DNA from: Herbidospora solisilvae
GTDB lineage: Bacteria > Actinomycetota > Actinomycetes > Streptosporangiales > Streptosporangiaceae
Reading direction: 5' to 3'
DNA length: 64,000 bases
NCBI RefSeq assembly: GCF_009901565.1
Contig: NZ_WXEW01000001.1
Coordinates: 310,001-374,000, forward strand
The notes beneath the pieces were generated by a model. That model saw only the letters and a list, made by a program, of their open reading frames with translations. It was not told where the DNA came from and did no database searches. The translations under genes and the position numbers were made by a program. Below, piece by piece: positions 46,284 to 56,848 of this stretch (positions are counted from its first letter, which is position 1; every line of letters starts with the position of its first letter).

Positions 46284-47015
46284 GTGGCCATCCTTGAAGC
46301 CCAATCCCTGACCAAACGCTTCGGGCCGGTTCAGGCCGTCGACGGGGTCAGTCTCACCGTCGGCCAGGGCGAGATCACCGCTCTGCTCGGGCCCAACGGG
46401 GCCGGCAAGTCGACCACCCTGCACATGCTGCTCGGGCTCGTCACCCCCGACTCCGGCGGGGTCACGATGTTCGGGCTCGACCTGCAGAAGCACCGGACCG
46501 AGGTGCTGAGCCGGGTGAACTTCTCGGCCAGCTATCTCGGGTTGCCGGGGGTGCTGCACGTCCGGGAGGTGCTGAACTCCTTCGCCCGGCTCTACGGGCT
46601 CCGCGACCCCCGTGCCCGGGTGGCCGAGGTCGCCGAGCTGCTGGAGATCGGGCCGCTGCTGAAGCGGCGGACCGCCGACCTGTCGTCGGGGCAGCACACC
46701 CGCGTCCAGCTCGGGAAGGCGCTGCTCAACGATCCCGAGCTGCTCATCCTCGACGAGCCCACGGCGGCGCTCGACCCCGACGCCGGGGAGCGGATCCGGC
46801 ACCTGCTCGTCTCGGTCGCCCGGGAGACCGGGACGGCGCTGCTCATCACCTCGCACAACATGCGGGAGGTGGAGCGGATGTGCGACACCATCCACTTCCT
46901 GTCGGCGGGGCGGATCGTGGCCAGCGGGTCGGCCGCCGAGCTCGCCGCCCACTTCGGGGTGGTCGACCTCGAAGAGGTGTTCCTCAAGGTCGCGCGTGAG
47001 GGGGTGCCGGCGTGA
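46284..47015 (+). CDS. ABC transporter ATP-binding protein
   Basis: This 243-aa protein has Walker A LLGPNGAGKSTTLHML, the signature LSSGQHTRVQLGKAL, Walker B LLILDEPTAALDPDAG and the switch in ITSHNMREVERM. It starts at GTG 46284 with a poor ribosome site. Its stop overlaps the permease GTG by 4 nt. Such ATPases power ABC-2 exporters of drugs, polysaccharides or lipids; the cargo is unknown. Confidence 0.93.
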   Translation: MAILEAQSLTKRFGPVQAVDGVSLTVGQGEITALLGPNGAGKSTTLHMLLGLVTPDSGGVTMFGLDLQKHRTEVLSRVNFSASYLGLPGVLHVREVLNSFARLYGLRDPRARVAEVAELLEIGPLLKRRTADLSSGQHTRVQLGKALLNDPELLILDEPTAALDPDAGERIRHLLVSVARETGTALLITSHNMREVERMCDTIHFLSAGRIVASGSAAELAAHFGVVDLEEVFLKVAREGVPA

Positions 47016-47833
47016 CGGCGATCGCGTTCGAGCCGCACAGCACACAGGCCCGGTGGCGGCGGGTCGCCGGCGTGGTCTACCGCGACCTGGCCGCGATGCG
47101 GCGCAGCCCGATCCGGGTGTTCGAGATCCTTTTCTGGCCGGTCATCGAGCTGGTGGTGTGGGGGTACGTCACCCTGTTCCTCCAGGCCAACAAGGTGCCG
47201 TTCATCGTGTCGATGCTGCTCGGCGCGGTGCTGCTGTGGCAGGTGCTGCACCGGGCCTCCAACGAGGTGTCGATCGGGTTCCTGGAGGACGTCTGGAGCC
47301 GCAACCTCATCAACCTGCACGTCACCCCGGTGAAGCCCGGCGAGTACGTCACGGGGCTGATCCTCTTCTCGCTCATCAAGATCGCGGGCGGGCTGGCGGT
47401 GATGGTGACGCTGGCGTACGTGCTCTACGGGTTCGGGCTGTTCAGCGTCGGGATCGGGCTGATCCCGTTCATGGCGGTGCTGCTCGTGCTCGGGTGGGCG
47501 CTGGCGCTGGTGGCGATCTCGGCGGTGCTGCGGTTCGGGGAGGGCGCGCAGGTCATCGCGTGGAGCCTGGTGTTCGTGTTCCAGCCGGTCGCCGGCGTCT
47601 TCTACCCCGTCTCGGTGCTGCCCGAGCCGTTGCAGTGGCTGGCGACCGCCGTTCCGGCCAGCCACGTGTTCGAGGGGATGCGGGCGGTGCTGGGCGGCGC
47701 CCCGGTGCCGTGGGACACGCTCGCGCTGGCCGCCGGGCTGGACGTCCTCTACGTCGGGGTGGCCCTGTGGCTCTACACCGCGACGTTGCGGCATGCCCGG
47801 TCCAAGGGCCGGTTGTCCCGCTTCGGAGAGTGA
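47012..47833 (+). CDS. ABC-2 type transporter permease
   Basis: This 273-aa protein has six helices. The N-terminal amphipathic RRVAGVVYRDLAAMRRSPIRVFEILFWPVIELVVWGYV and the conserved FLEDVWSRNLINLHVTPVKPGEYVTGLI mark the ABC-2 family. The reentrant region FVFQPVAGVFYPVSVLPEPLQWLATAVPASHVFEGMR resembles polysaccharide/antibiotic exporters. GTG start inside the ATPase stop. A Ser/Thr kinase gene follows 24 bp later and may share the transcript. Confidence 0.93.
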   Translation: MTAIAFEPHSTQARWRRVAGVVYRDLAAMRRSPIRVFEILFWPVIELVVWGYVTLFLQANKVPFIVSMLLGAVLLWQVLHRASNEVSIGFLEDVWSRNLINLHVTPVKPGEYVTGLILFSLIKIAGGLAVMVTLAYVLYGFGLFSVGIGLIPFMAVLLVLGWALALVAISAVLRFGEGAQVIAWSLVFVFQPVAGVFYPVSVLPEPLQWLATAVPASHVFEGMRAVLGGAPVPWDTLALAAGLDVLYVGVALWLYTATLRHARSKGRLSRFGE

Positions 47834-47857
47834 GCTTGTACGGTAATGTCCCGGATC

Positions 47858-49455
<1,598 letters not shown>

Positions 49456-49462
<7 letters not shown>

Positions 49463-49866
49463 GGCCAGCCGGCGATGATCTCCGGCGTGATCTTGTCGGT
49501 GTGGCAGCGGGAGGTCTTCTTGTTCGCGTACAGGCAGACCTTCACGTCGACGCGCCTGATCCGCCCGTCTGAGCTCAACCGGAACGACGTCGCGGAGCAC
49601 GTCGTCTTCGCCCGGCTCCAGCCGGTGCCGCCGCCCGTGTAGTGGAAACGCGCCCGGATGTAGGCGCAGTGCGACGACGACCGGTCGCGCAGTTTGCCGT
49701 ACACGACGAAGGTCTCGGCCGTGAACGGGGTGATCCGGACGTCGGCCTCGGCGCGGCCGTCGGTGGACTTCACCGGGCCCCAGTGGATGCCGGCGGCGGC
49801 CTCGGCGGGGCTCCCGGCCGCGAGCGCGAGGGCGGTCAGACCGGCGGCGATCAGTGTCTTCTTCAT
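49456..49866 (-). CDS. small secreted protein of unknown function
   Basis: This 136-aa protein has a Sec signal (MKKTLIAAGLTALALAAGSPAEA). The mature domain has four cysteines and an Arg/Lys-rich beta pattern (VVYGKLRDRSSSHCAYIRARFHYTGG, IRRVDVKVCLYANKKTSRCHTDKI). It is small, basic and disulfide-bonded, which fits an extracellular factor or inhibitor, but no family is recognised. Its 3' end overlaps the kinase stop by 7 nt, convergently. Confidence 0.78.
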
Positions 49867-49941
49867 GGATCCGACGGTAGAGATCGCGACTTGGAGCACC
49901 CTTGCGAGCGGCTTGGTCACGGGATTGGGCGATACTGCCCT

Positions 49942-52900
49942 GTGCACGTTGATCTGCTCGGGCCGTTCGAGGTCCGGAACGAGGCCGGTTCCCCGGTGGA
50001 GGTGCCCGGGGCCCGGTTGCGGGCCCTGCTGGCCGCGCTCGCCCTGGAGCCCGGCCGGATCGTGACCCGTTCGCGGCTGGTCGACTGGATCTGGGGCGAG
50101 CGGCCGCCGGCCGACGAGGTGAACGCCGTGCAGGCGCTGGTCTCGCGGCTGCGCCGGGTGCTGCCCGACGGGGTGATCGAGGCCGACTCCGGGGGCTACC
50201 GGCTGGCCGTGGCCCCCGACGCGGTCGACGTGGCCCGGTTCGAGCGCCTGGTCGTCCAGGCCCGGTCCGCCGAGCCCGCGGCGCGGGCCGAGCTGCTGCG
50301 GTCGGCCCTGGCGCTCTGGCGTGGCCCCGCCCTGGCCGACGTCGCGCCGCACGGCAGCGCGACCCTCGACGCCGCCGCCGCCCGGCTCGACGAGCTCCAC
50401 CTCGCGGCGCTCGGCGACCGGATCGACGCCGACCTGCGCCTCGGCCACGGATCGGAGCTGGTCACCGAGCTGACCGGCCTGGTCGCCGCCCATCCGCTGC
50501 GCGAGGGGTTCGTCGGGGCGCTGATGCGGGCGCTCGCCGAGGCGGGACGCGGCGCCGAGGCGCTCACCCTCTACCAGCGCACCCGCGAGCGGCTCGCCGA
50601 CGAACTGGGCGTCGACCCGTCGGCCGAGCTGACCGCCCTGCACACCGCCGTCCTGCGGGGCGAGGCGGGCGGCGAGCGGCGCACGACCAACCTGCGCGCC
50701 GAGCTGACGACCTTCGTCGGCAAGGACGACGAGATCGCCGCGGTCGCCGCCCTGGCAACCGGCCACCGGCTGGTCACCCTGACCGGCATGGGCGGCGCCG
50801 GCAAGACCCGGCTCGCCACCGAGACCGCCCGGCGCCTGCTGCCCGGCCTGCCCGACGGGGTGTGGCTGGTCGAGCTGGCCCCGCTCCGGCCGGGCGGCGA
50901 CCTGGCCCAGGCCGCGCTCACCGCGATCGGCCTGCGCGACCAGGCCCTGCTCGGCGGGGTGCGCGCCGGGGAGCCCGCCGACCGGCTCGTCACCGCGCTG
51001 CGGGACCGCGAGATCCTGCTGGTGCTGGACAACTGCGAGCACGTCGTCGAGGCCGCCGCCGCGTTCGCCGACCGGCTGCTGGGCGAGTGCCGGCGGTTGC
51101 GGATCCTGGCCACCAGCCGCGAGCCGCTCGGCATCACCGGCGAGGTGGTGTGGCAGGTCGAGCCGCTCGCGCCCGAACCGGCGCTGCGGCTGCTGCGCGA
51201 CCGCGCCGCGCTGGTACGCCAGGACGTCGGCGCCGACGAGCCCACCCTGGCCGCCATGGCGCGGATCTGCCGGGCGGTCGACGGCATGCCGCTGGCGATC
51301 GAGCTGGCCGCGGCCCGGTTGCGCACCATGTCGGTCGACCAGCTCGCCCGCCGCCTCGACGACCGGTTCCGGCTGCTGACGGGCGGCAGCCGGACCGCGC
51401 TGCCCCACCACCGGACGCTGCGCGCGGTCGTCGACTGGAGCTGGGACCTGCTGTCCGACGACGAGCGCCGCGTGCTGCGGCGGCTCTCGGTGTTCGCGGG
51501 CGGGGCGAGCCTGGAGGCGGCCGTGGAGGTCTGCGGCGCGGAGGACCTGCTGACCGCGCTGGTGGAGAAGTCGCTGGTGCTCGCCGACGGCGCGGGCGCG
51601 CCCCGCTACCGCCTGCTCGGCGTCATCGCGGAGTACGCCGCCGACCGGCTCGCCGAGGCCGGGGAGACCGAGGCGGCCCGCCGGGCGCACCTCGCCTATT
51701 TCACCGAGCTGGCCGAGACGGCCGACCCTCACCTGCGGCGGGCCGAACAGCTCGACTGGCTGGCCGCGCTGGAGGCCGAGCACGACAACATCGCCGCCGC
51801 CCTGCGCGGGGCCATCGCCGACGGCCGGCCCGAGGAGGCGATGCGCCTGGCCGCGGCGGCGGGCTGGTACTGGTACCTCAGCGGGCACCGGGCCGAGGGC
51901 ACCGAGCTGAGCCTCGCGGCGGCGTCCCTGCCGGGCGAGGTGTCCGACGAGGTGCGGGCGCTGGCGTACACGATCGTCACGGTGTTCGTCACCTCGGGGC
52001 TCGGCGGCGACCACTTCCAGGCGGAGAAGTGGATCCTGGAGGCCCACCGGCTGGCCCGGCGCGGCGGCTACCGGCACCCCATGCTCGGGTTCATCGAGCC
52101 GCTGGAGCGCATGCTGCGGGAGCCGTCGGGGTTCCTGTCCGCGTTCGACCCGCTGATCCTCGACGACGACCCGTGGGTGCGCGCGCAGGCGCGGCTCAGC
52201 CGGGCCCGGCTGCGGCTGACGCTCGGCGGCGACGAGACCGGCGTCGACACCGACGGCGAGCTCGCCCTGGCCGGGTTCCGCGAGGTCGGCGACCGGTGGG
52301 GCGTCTCGTCGGCGCTGGCGTTCGTGGCCGACCGGCTCGCCATGCGGGGCATGTTCGAGCGGGCGTGCGCCCACTACGAGGAGGCGGTGACCGCGCTGAC
52401 CGAGGTCGGCGCGATCGAGGACGTCGTGGGCCTGCGGGCCCGGCAGGCCCAGCTCTACTGGCTGCTCGGCGACGAGGCGCGCAGCGCCGCCGCGATGGCC
52501 GAGGCGCAGCGGTGCGCGGGCGGCATCGCCTGGCCCACCGTGCTGGCCGAGCTGGCCGTCGCCAAGGGCCAGCTGGCCCGCTGGCGCGGCGATTCGGAGG
52601 AGGCGCTGCGGCAGCTCGCCTCGGCCGGGGCGCTGCTGGGCGACGACGACCCGAGCGGCTGGGTCCGCGCGCTGGCCATGGACGCGCAGGGCGGCCTCGC
52701 CGACGACCTCGCCGAGTCCCGCCGTTACCGGGCGGAGGCCTTCCGTGTGGCCGTGACCGGCGGATACCCGCCGCTGATCGCCACCGTGCTGATCGGGATC
52801 GCCGACCTGGCGCACCGCCAGGGCGAGCACGCGCAGGCCGCCCGGCTGCTCGGCGCGGCCGAGGCCGTGCGCGGCACCGCGGACCACTCGCTGCCGGACG

Positions 52901-53019
52901 TCGCCAGGATCGCCGCCGCGACACGCGACCACCTCGGCGACGAGAAGTTCACCGAGGCGGTGGGCGAGGGAGGACGGCGCGACTGGCGGGAACTGGCAGA
53001 GGTCACCCTCGCTTCGTGA
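49942..53019 (+). CDS. AfsR-like regulator: SARP, NB-ARC ATPase and TPR
   Basis: This 1025-aa protein starts at GTG 49942, six nt after a GATACT -10 box, so it is probably leaderless. The winged-helix part (VDLLGPFEVRNEAGSPVEV, RIVTRSRLVDWIWGERPPADEVNAVQALVSRLRRVL) and BTAD region fill about 1-245. An NB-ARC ATPase follows (TGMGGAGKTRLATETARRLL, ILLVLDNCEHVVEAAAAFADRLL, ATSREPLG, GMPLAIELAAARL), and TPR-like helices fill the C-terminal 400 residues. This matches large AfsR/SARP regulators that sense a signal through the ATPase and activate secondary-metabolite or differentiation genes. No biosynthetic cluster is adjacent. Confidence 0.93.
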   Translation: MHVDLLGPFEVRNEAGSPVEVPGARLRALLAALALEPGRIVTRSRLVDWIWGERPPADEVNAVQALVSRLRRVLPDGVIEADSGGYRLAVAPDAVDVARFERLVVQARSAEPAARAELLRSALALWRGPALADVAPHGSATLDAAAARLDELHLAALGDRIDADLRLGHGSELVTELTGLVAAHPLREGFVGALMRALAEAGRGAEALTLYQRTRERLADELGVDPSAELTALHTAVLRGEAGGERRTTNLRAELTTFVGKDDEIAAVAALATGHRLVTLTGMGGAGKTRLATETARRLLPGLPDGVWLVELAPLRPGGDLAQAALTAIGLRDQALLGGVRAGEPADRLVTALRDREILLVLDNCEHVVEAAAAFADRLLGECRRLRILATSREPLGITGEVVWQVEPLAPEPALRLLRDRAALVRQDVGADEPTLAAMARICRAVDGMPLAIELAAARLRTMSVDQLARRLDDRFRLLTGGSRTALPHHRTLRAVVDWSWDLLSDDERRVLRRLSVFAGGASLEAAVEVCGAEDLLTALVEKSLVLADGAGAPRYRLLGVIAEYAADRLAEAGETEAARRAHLAYFTELAETADPHLRRAEQLDWLAALEAEHDNIAAALRGAIADGRPEEAMRLAAAAGWYWYLSGHRAEGTELSLAAASLPGEVSDEVRALAYTIVTVFVTSGLGGDHFQAEKWILEAHRLARRGGYRHPMLGFIEPLERMLREPSGFLSAFDPLILDDDPWVRAQARLSRARLRLTLGGDETGVDTDGELALAGFREVGDRWGVSSALAFVADRLAMRGMFERACAHYEEAVTALTEVGAIEDVVGLRARQAQLYWLLGDEARSAAAMAEAQRCAGGIAWPTVLAELAVAKGQLARWRGDSEEALRQLASAGALLGDDDPSGWVRALAMDAQGGLADDLAESRRYRAEAFRVAVTGGYPPLIATVLIGIADLAHRQGEHAQAARLLGAAEAVRGTADHSLPDVARIAAATRDHLGDEKFTEAVGEGGRRDWRELAEVTLAS

Positions 53020-53029
53020 ACGCGGCCCG

Positions 53030-53326
53030 CGCCCCACACATAGCCGACCACCGCGATGGCGAGGCACCATCAAGAAGATCGGGAAGACCAGCAGGAGCAG
53101 GGCGTTGATGACCGCCACTGGGTTCCGCACGAATGCCTCATCGCGCACCGCCGACGAGGAGGTCGTCGACCGAGGAACTGTCTGGTGACGCCGATCGCGG
53201 CGCGGACCGCCCCGGGTCTGGGTGGTCATGTCGTGCCCGGCGACGAGTACGGTGCCGGAGCCGAGGAGCAGCAGCGTGGTCAGGACGTTGACCGTGATGG
53301 TCTTGCCGTCGAGCACGACCTTTCAT
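53030..53326 (-). pseudogene. frame-broken remnant of a small two-helix membrane protein
   Basis: On the minus strand one frame encodes VLDGKTITVNVLTTLLLLGSG..., then NPVAVINALLLLVFPIFLMV. The latter is a natural-looking membrane helix that continues as LAIAVVGYVWGAG only after a one-base frame change near 53065. At the 5' end ATG-AAA (53326) joins VVLDGK only after another one-base change. Two single-base breaks around coherent hydrophobic segments suggest a decayed gene. No ORF covers it intact. I cannot name the family. Confidence 0.35.
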
Positions 53327-53493
53327 GGTCCTACATTCGCGGGCCGTGCTGACACGAGACCGTCGCCGTGCTGATAGCGGCGATCCTGGATCACCAGGCA
53401 CTGCTGGCGCCCCCTAGCCGTATTGACGTCGTCCTCCCCAGGATCCACCGTGACACCAAGGGCTTGGCGAACACCCGGGCTGGGGGCGGACCC

Positions 53494-53778
53494 ATGAGCC
53501 CAGGCAGTCTCATTCCACCGGGCGATCCGCACCGTGCCCGCGGCCCCGTCTTCTATGTGTGGTGCGATACGTGCGCTGCGGGCTCCGAAAGGGACCGCGA
53601 CCTCGATACGTGCCCCTGGAACTCCAGACACCGCGCGCGACAAGTGCGGGTCCTTCTCAGATGCGATGTGTGCGATCGCACCTTCGAACGCCTCTTCCAG
53701 AAACTTCCCCGGTGCCCGAAAGCCGTCTCCGATTATGACCACCCGCTGACGGTTGTGGAATACTTCCCCTATGATTGA
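53494..53778 (+). CDS. small CxxC (zinc-ribbon-like) protein
   Basis: This 94-aa protein starts MSPGSLIPPGDPHRARG and carries YVWCDTCAAG..., DTCPWNSRHR, LLRCDVCDRTFERLFQKLPRC: two CxxC pairs plus further Cys/His, consistent with a zinc ribbon. GGGGGCGGA lies before the ATG. Its stop overlaps the start of the next membrane protein gene by 8 nt, strong support for real translation. Third-position GC is lower than elsewhere in the window, as in its two partners. The opposite strand is also open, but this frame has the better context. Confidence 0.5.
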   Translation: MSPGSLIPPGDPHRARGPVFYVWCDTCAAGSERDRDLDTCPWNSRHRARQVRVLLRCDVCDRTFERLFQKLPRCPKAVSDYDHPLTVVEYFPYD

Positions 53779-54694
53779 AGGGCTCTTCGACAGGGCGGCT
53801 TCAATCTTCGAGCGGCGATTTCTCAAGAATGCCTTCCTCCCCGTCCTTCTGCTCGGTCCTGCCGTGGCGGCGCCCATCTTGATGCAGGGAGACAGGCTTT
53901 CAGCTTTGGTTTCCTGGTGGAACGCCCAATCTCTCACCGTGCAGTTCATCGCGCTGGCGGGGTATTTCACCATCTCCTGGTTCGGCGCGGCGATCGTTTC
54001 CAGCCAATGGCGCAACATCATCCGGCTCTACGAGGGCTATCCGCTGACGCGCCTGCCCACGTTCTTCTTCGCCCGGCAGGCGGAGGAACGTCATCGCGCC
54101 GCGCGCCGCCGGATCATCGATTCCAGCGTCAACGCCGACCTCGCCGTTTATCGCGTCTATCCCGACGAGCAACATGTGTTGCCCACACGCCTGGGCAACG
54201 TCCTGCGCGCCGCGGAGCTCTACCCGATGCGGCGATACGGAGCCGACCTGATCATCGTGTGGTCGCGCCTCTATTACGTTCTCCCCCGAGACATGATCGA
54301 TGATGTGGAGGACGCCCGTGCCACGCTGGAGTTCTCGCTCGTCCTGTCGCTGTGGTTCGCCGCATTCGGGTTCGGTGGCCCACTGGTCGCGTACACCACC
54401 GGGTCGTCGATGTCCGTTGGTTTTCTCTGCTTCTTCGGCGGGATACTGCTCGCCTATTTGCTATATCTTTCGGCCATCTCGGCGGCCACCGAATACGGTG
54501 AGCATCTCAGAAGCGCCTTCGAGCTCCACCGGTTCGACCTGCTCGCCCGTTACCGGCTGCCGTTCCCGAACAATCTGCAGGAGGAGAGGGCCCAGTGGCG
54601 TCACCTCATGAGTTTCATTGTGAGTGGCGCCGAGCCGAACTGGCGCTACATCTCCAACGACGCCGTCGCCTTCGATGACCGGCAACCACTTTGA
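53771..54694 (+). CDS. four-TM membrane protein of unknown function
   Basis: This 307-aa protein has TM segments near 21-39, 57-77, 188-209 and 213-236. Between the two pairs is a cytoplasmic region of about 100 residues, with the motif VLPTRLGNVLRAAELYPMRRYGADLIIVWSRLYYVLP (139-175), which looks strongly constrained and which I recall from other uncharacterised bacterial membrane proteins. A cytoplasmic tail of about 70 residues ends it. The start lies within the stop of the CxxC gene, and the 3' end overlaps the SAF gene by 20 nt. The function is unknown. Confidence 0.82.
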   Translation: MIEGLFDRAASIFERRFLKNAFLPVLLLGPAVAAPILMQGDRLSALVSWWNAQSLTVQFIALAGYFTISWFGAAIVSSQWRNIIRLYEGYPLTRLPTFFFARQAEERHRAARRRIIDSSVNADLAVYRVYPDEQHVLPTRLGNVLRAAELYPMRRYGADLIIVWSRLYYVLPRDMIDDVEDARATLEFSLVLSLWFAAFGFGGPLVAYTTGSSMSVGFLCFFGGILLAYLLYLSAISAATEYGEHLRSAFELHRFDLLARYRLPFPNNLQEERAQWRHLMSFIVSGAEPNWRYISNDAVAFDDRQPL

Positions 54695-55385
54695 CCAGCC
54701 GATCGGCGAGAGCGAACCGATCCCGGAGGGCGCCATCGGCCACCGGGTGGCCCCCGGCGCATTCGCGAGACTCGCCCCAGAGGCCGCGCGTGAAGACCGC
54801 CCGGCCCGCCCTCGGGCGTTCGGCAGCAGAGCGGGCACCATCTCCGGCTACGTCCTGGTCGCGCTTGCCACCGGCATGGTGATGATGTTCCTTTGGCGAG
54901 ACGCCGATGCCGGCCAGATGCCGGTGCTGGTGCTCAAGGAGGACCTTCCCGCCCACCGCATGCTCACCGAAGACGACGTGACCCTTTCGACTGCGACGTC
55001 CGCGGGAAAGGACGGCTACGTCTCCCTGCCAGTGACGGGGCGGCTCACCCTCAGAGCCGTCAAGAAGGACCAGCCCCTCACCAAGGCCGATCTCTCACCG
55101 GACGTGACCAAGGTCCTGGGGACTGCCCCCGTTGTCGTCGGCGTCTCGGTTCCGCATCCCGGTGGTCTCAACGGCGCGCTCCAGTCCGGCGACCGGGTCC
55201 GGTTACTGCTGTCCGGCGCGACCGGCGTGCGTGCCGAGGTCGACGCCTTCGTCTTGTCGGTCGCCTCCGGCGGCGCGGGCAGACAGGCCTCACTCGTGGT
55301 CGCGCTCCGGCGAAAGGACGCGGAAAGGCACGCCGCCGCTCTCCTCGAAGGAAACATCCTCGTCGTGAAGCGGGTCCGCGCGTAG
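54675..55385 (+). CDS. SAF domain membrane-anchored protein
   Basis: This 236-aa protein has a disordered N-terminus, one TM near 55-72 (TISGYVLVALATGMVMMFLW) and an extracytoplasmic SAF-type domain: VLVLKEDLPAHRMLTEDDVTLSTA, then LPVTGRLTLRAVKKDQPLTKADLSPDV. A second beta-rich stretch follows (VVVGVSVPHPGGLNGALQSGDRVRLLLSGATG). This order is like Flp-pilus CpaB/RcpC and antifreeze-like SAF proteins, but no pilus genes are nearby. The start overlaps the four-TM gene. It ends directly against the convergent WS/DGAT stop (0 bp). Confidence 0.82.
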   Translation: MTGNHFDQPIGESEPIPEGAIGHRVAPGAFARLAPEAAREDRPARPRAFGSRAGTISGYVLVALATGMVMMFLWRDADAGQMPVLVLKEDLPAHRMLTEDDVTLSTATSAGKDGYVSLPVTGRLTLRAVKKDQPLTKADLSPDVTKVLGTAPVVVGVSVPHPGGLNGALQSGDRVRLLLSGATGVRAEVDAFVLSVASGGAGRQASLVVALRRKDAERHAAALLEGNILVVKRVRA

Positions 55386-56798
55386 CTAGAGCTCGGCCAG
55401 GGCGTCTTTCAGGTAGTCGATGAAGTCCCAGACGTCCGGGACCATCTCGCGGTCGACGACGATCCCCACGTCGAGGAACCCGTCGTAGGAGAACACCGTG
55501 ATGTTCATGCCGCCGCTCACGTCGGTGATCACCGACAGCGGGTAGTGGGCGACGATCCTCGACCCGAGGATGTAGAGCGGCAACTGGGGTCCCGGCACGT
55601 TCGACACCATCAGGTTCATCGCCGAGACCGTCCCCGAGGCCAGCCGGAACGCCGCCCGGTCGGCCAGGCCGCTCAGCGCCGCGGGCATCGCCTGGCTGAA
55701 GTCGAGCAGCCAGCGGGCCGGGGCGACCGAGAAGCGCTCCTTGACGGTGGCCATGTTCGCGCTGATCATCCGCAGCCGGGTCTCGGCGTCGGAGACGTTG
55801 GTCGGCAGCGTCGTGGTGGCCAGCAGCACCTGGTTGCCCAGCTCGGGCCGCACGTTCGAGGAGAACGGGATGCCCACGACCAGCGGCTCGACCGGCAGTT
55901 CGTCACGCTGGGAGAGCCAGCGGCGCAGCGCCGTGGCGGCCACCGCCATGACGACGTCGTTGACGGTGACGCCGTACTCGTTCTTCACCTTCTTGACCTC
56001 GTCGAGGGGCAGCCGGCCGAAGGCGAACCGGCGGTGAGGCGAGATCGGGCCGGAGAACGGGGTCGCGGGCACGGTCACCCTCGGCAGGTCGGGCAGCACC
56101 GAGCCGGTGTCGCCCGGCCAGCCCGCGCCCCGGATGAAGCGCGACAACATGCCGGTGCCGGGGATCTGCGACACCACCGGGATCTCGTCGAGCCTCGGGA
56201 TCGCGCCGGCCACGAACCGGAGCAGCGCCTGCGGGCTGTCGAGGAACCGTTCGACGCCCTTGCTCAGCATGATCGCCGGCTCGGGCGCCTTGACCGGGAG
56301 CTCCTCCGACGGCGGCACCTCCCGGGGTTCGGGGGTGAGGTCCATGAGGGTGGCCAGCACCTCTGCGCCGGCGATGCCGTCGATGGCGGCGTGGTGGACC
56401 TTGGTGTAGACCGCCGAGCGGCCGCCCTCCAGGCCGTGGATCAGGTACATCTCCCACAGCGGCCGGCTGCGGTCGAGCCGGCGGGCGTGCAGCCGGGCCA
56501 CCTGCTCGGCGAGCTGGTGGTCGTCGCCGGGGGCCGGGAGGGCCAGTTCGCGTACGTGGTAGTCGAAGTCGACGTCCTTCGACTCATCCCAGTAGGGGTG
56601 GTCGAGCCCGAAGGGGACACGGACCAGCCGGCGCTTGAGCGGGGGCGCCAGGTGGAGCCGGGAGCGGAGCAGGCCGATGATCCCGGCGCGGGTCACCGAC
56701 GCGTCCTCCAAAACCGCCAGGCTGGCGATGTGCGCCACGTTCGTGGCCGTTTCGAAGTTCAAGAACTGTGCGTCGAGCGCGCTGAGTTGCCGTCCCAT
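55386..56798 (-). CDS. wax ester synthase/diacylglycerol acyltransferase (WS/DGAT)
   Basis: About 470 residues, beginning GRQLSALDAQFLNFETATNVAHIASLAVLE. The catalytic HHxxxDG is present as HHAAIDG (135-141), with further family marks PISPHRRFAFGRLPLDEVKKVK, NDVVMAVAATALRRWL and LMVSNVPGPQLPLYILGSRI. It makes triacylglycerol or wax esters from acyl-CoA for storage. ATG 56798 is taken; ATG 56816 six codons earlier is equally possible, and neither has a ribosome site. Confidence 0.92.
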   Translation of the reverse strand: MGRQLSALDAQFLNFETATNVAHIASLAVLEDASVTRAGIIGLLRSRLHLAPPLKRRLVRVPFGLDHPYWDESKDVDFDYHVRELALPAPGDDHQLAEQVARLHARRLDRSRPLWEMYLIHGLEGGRSAVYTKVHHAAIDGIAGAEVLATLMDLTPEPREVPPSEELPVKAPEPAIMLSKGVERFLDSPQALLRFVAGAIPRLDEIPVVSQIPGTGMLSRFIRGAGWPGDTGSVLPDLPRVTVPATPFSGPISPHRRFAFGRLPLDEVKKVKNEYGVTVNDVVMAVAATALRRWLSQRDELPVEPLVVGIPFSSNVRPELGNQVLLATTTLPTNVSDAETRLRMISANMATVKERFSVAPARWLLDFSQAMPAALSGLADRAAFRLASGTVSAMNLMVSNVPGPQLPLYILGSRIVAHYPLSVITDVSGGMNITVFSYDGFLDVGIVVDREMVPDVWDFIDYLKDALAEL

Positions 56799-56848
56799 GC
56801 TGGGATCATTGCCCATCCGGCGGCCCGGCGAGTCATGAAATGCACGAC

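Noticed and set aside
53323-54021. Minus-strand open frame of 232 codons opposite the CxxC and membrane protein genes
   Set aside because: No coherent motif; the plus strand has overlapping starts and stops plus TM and CxxC patterns. Kept as a caution because the CxxC gene itself is only moderately supported.
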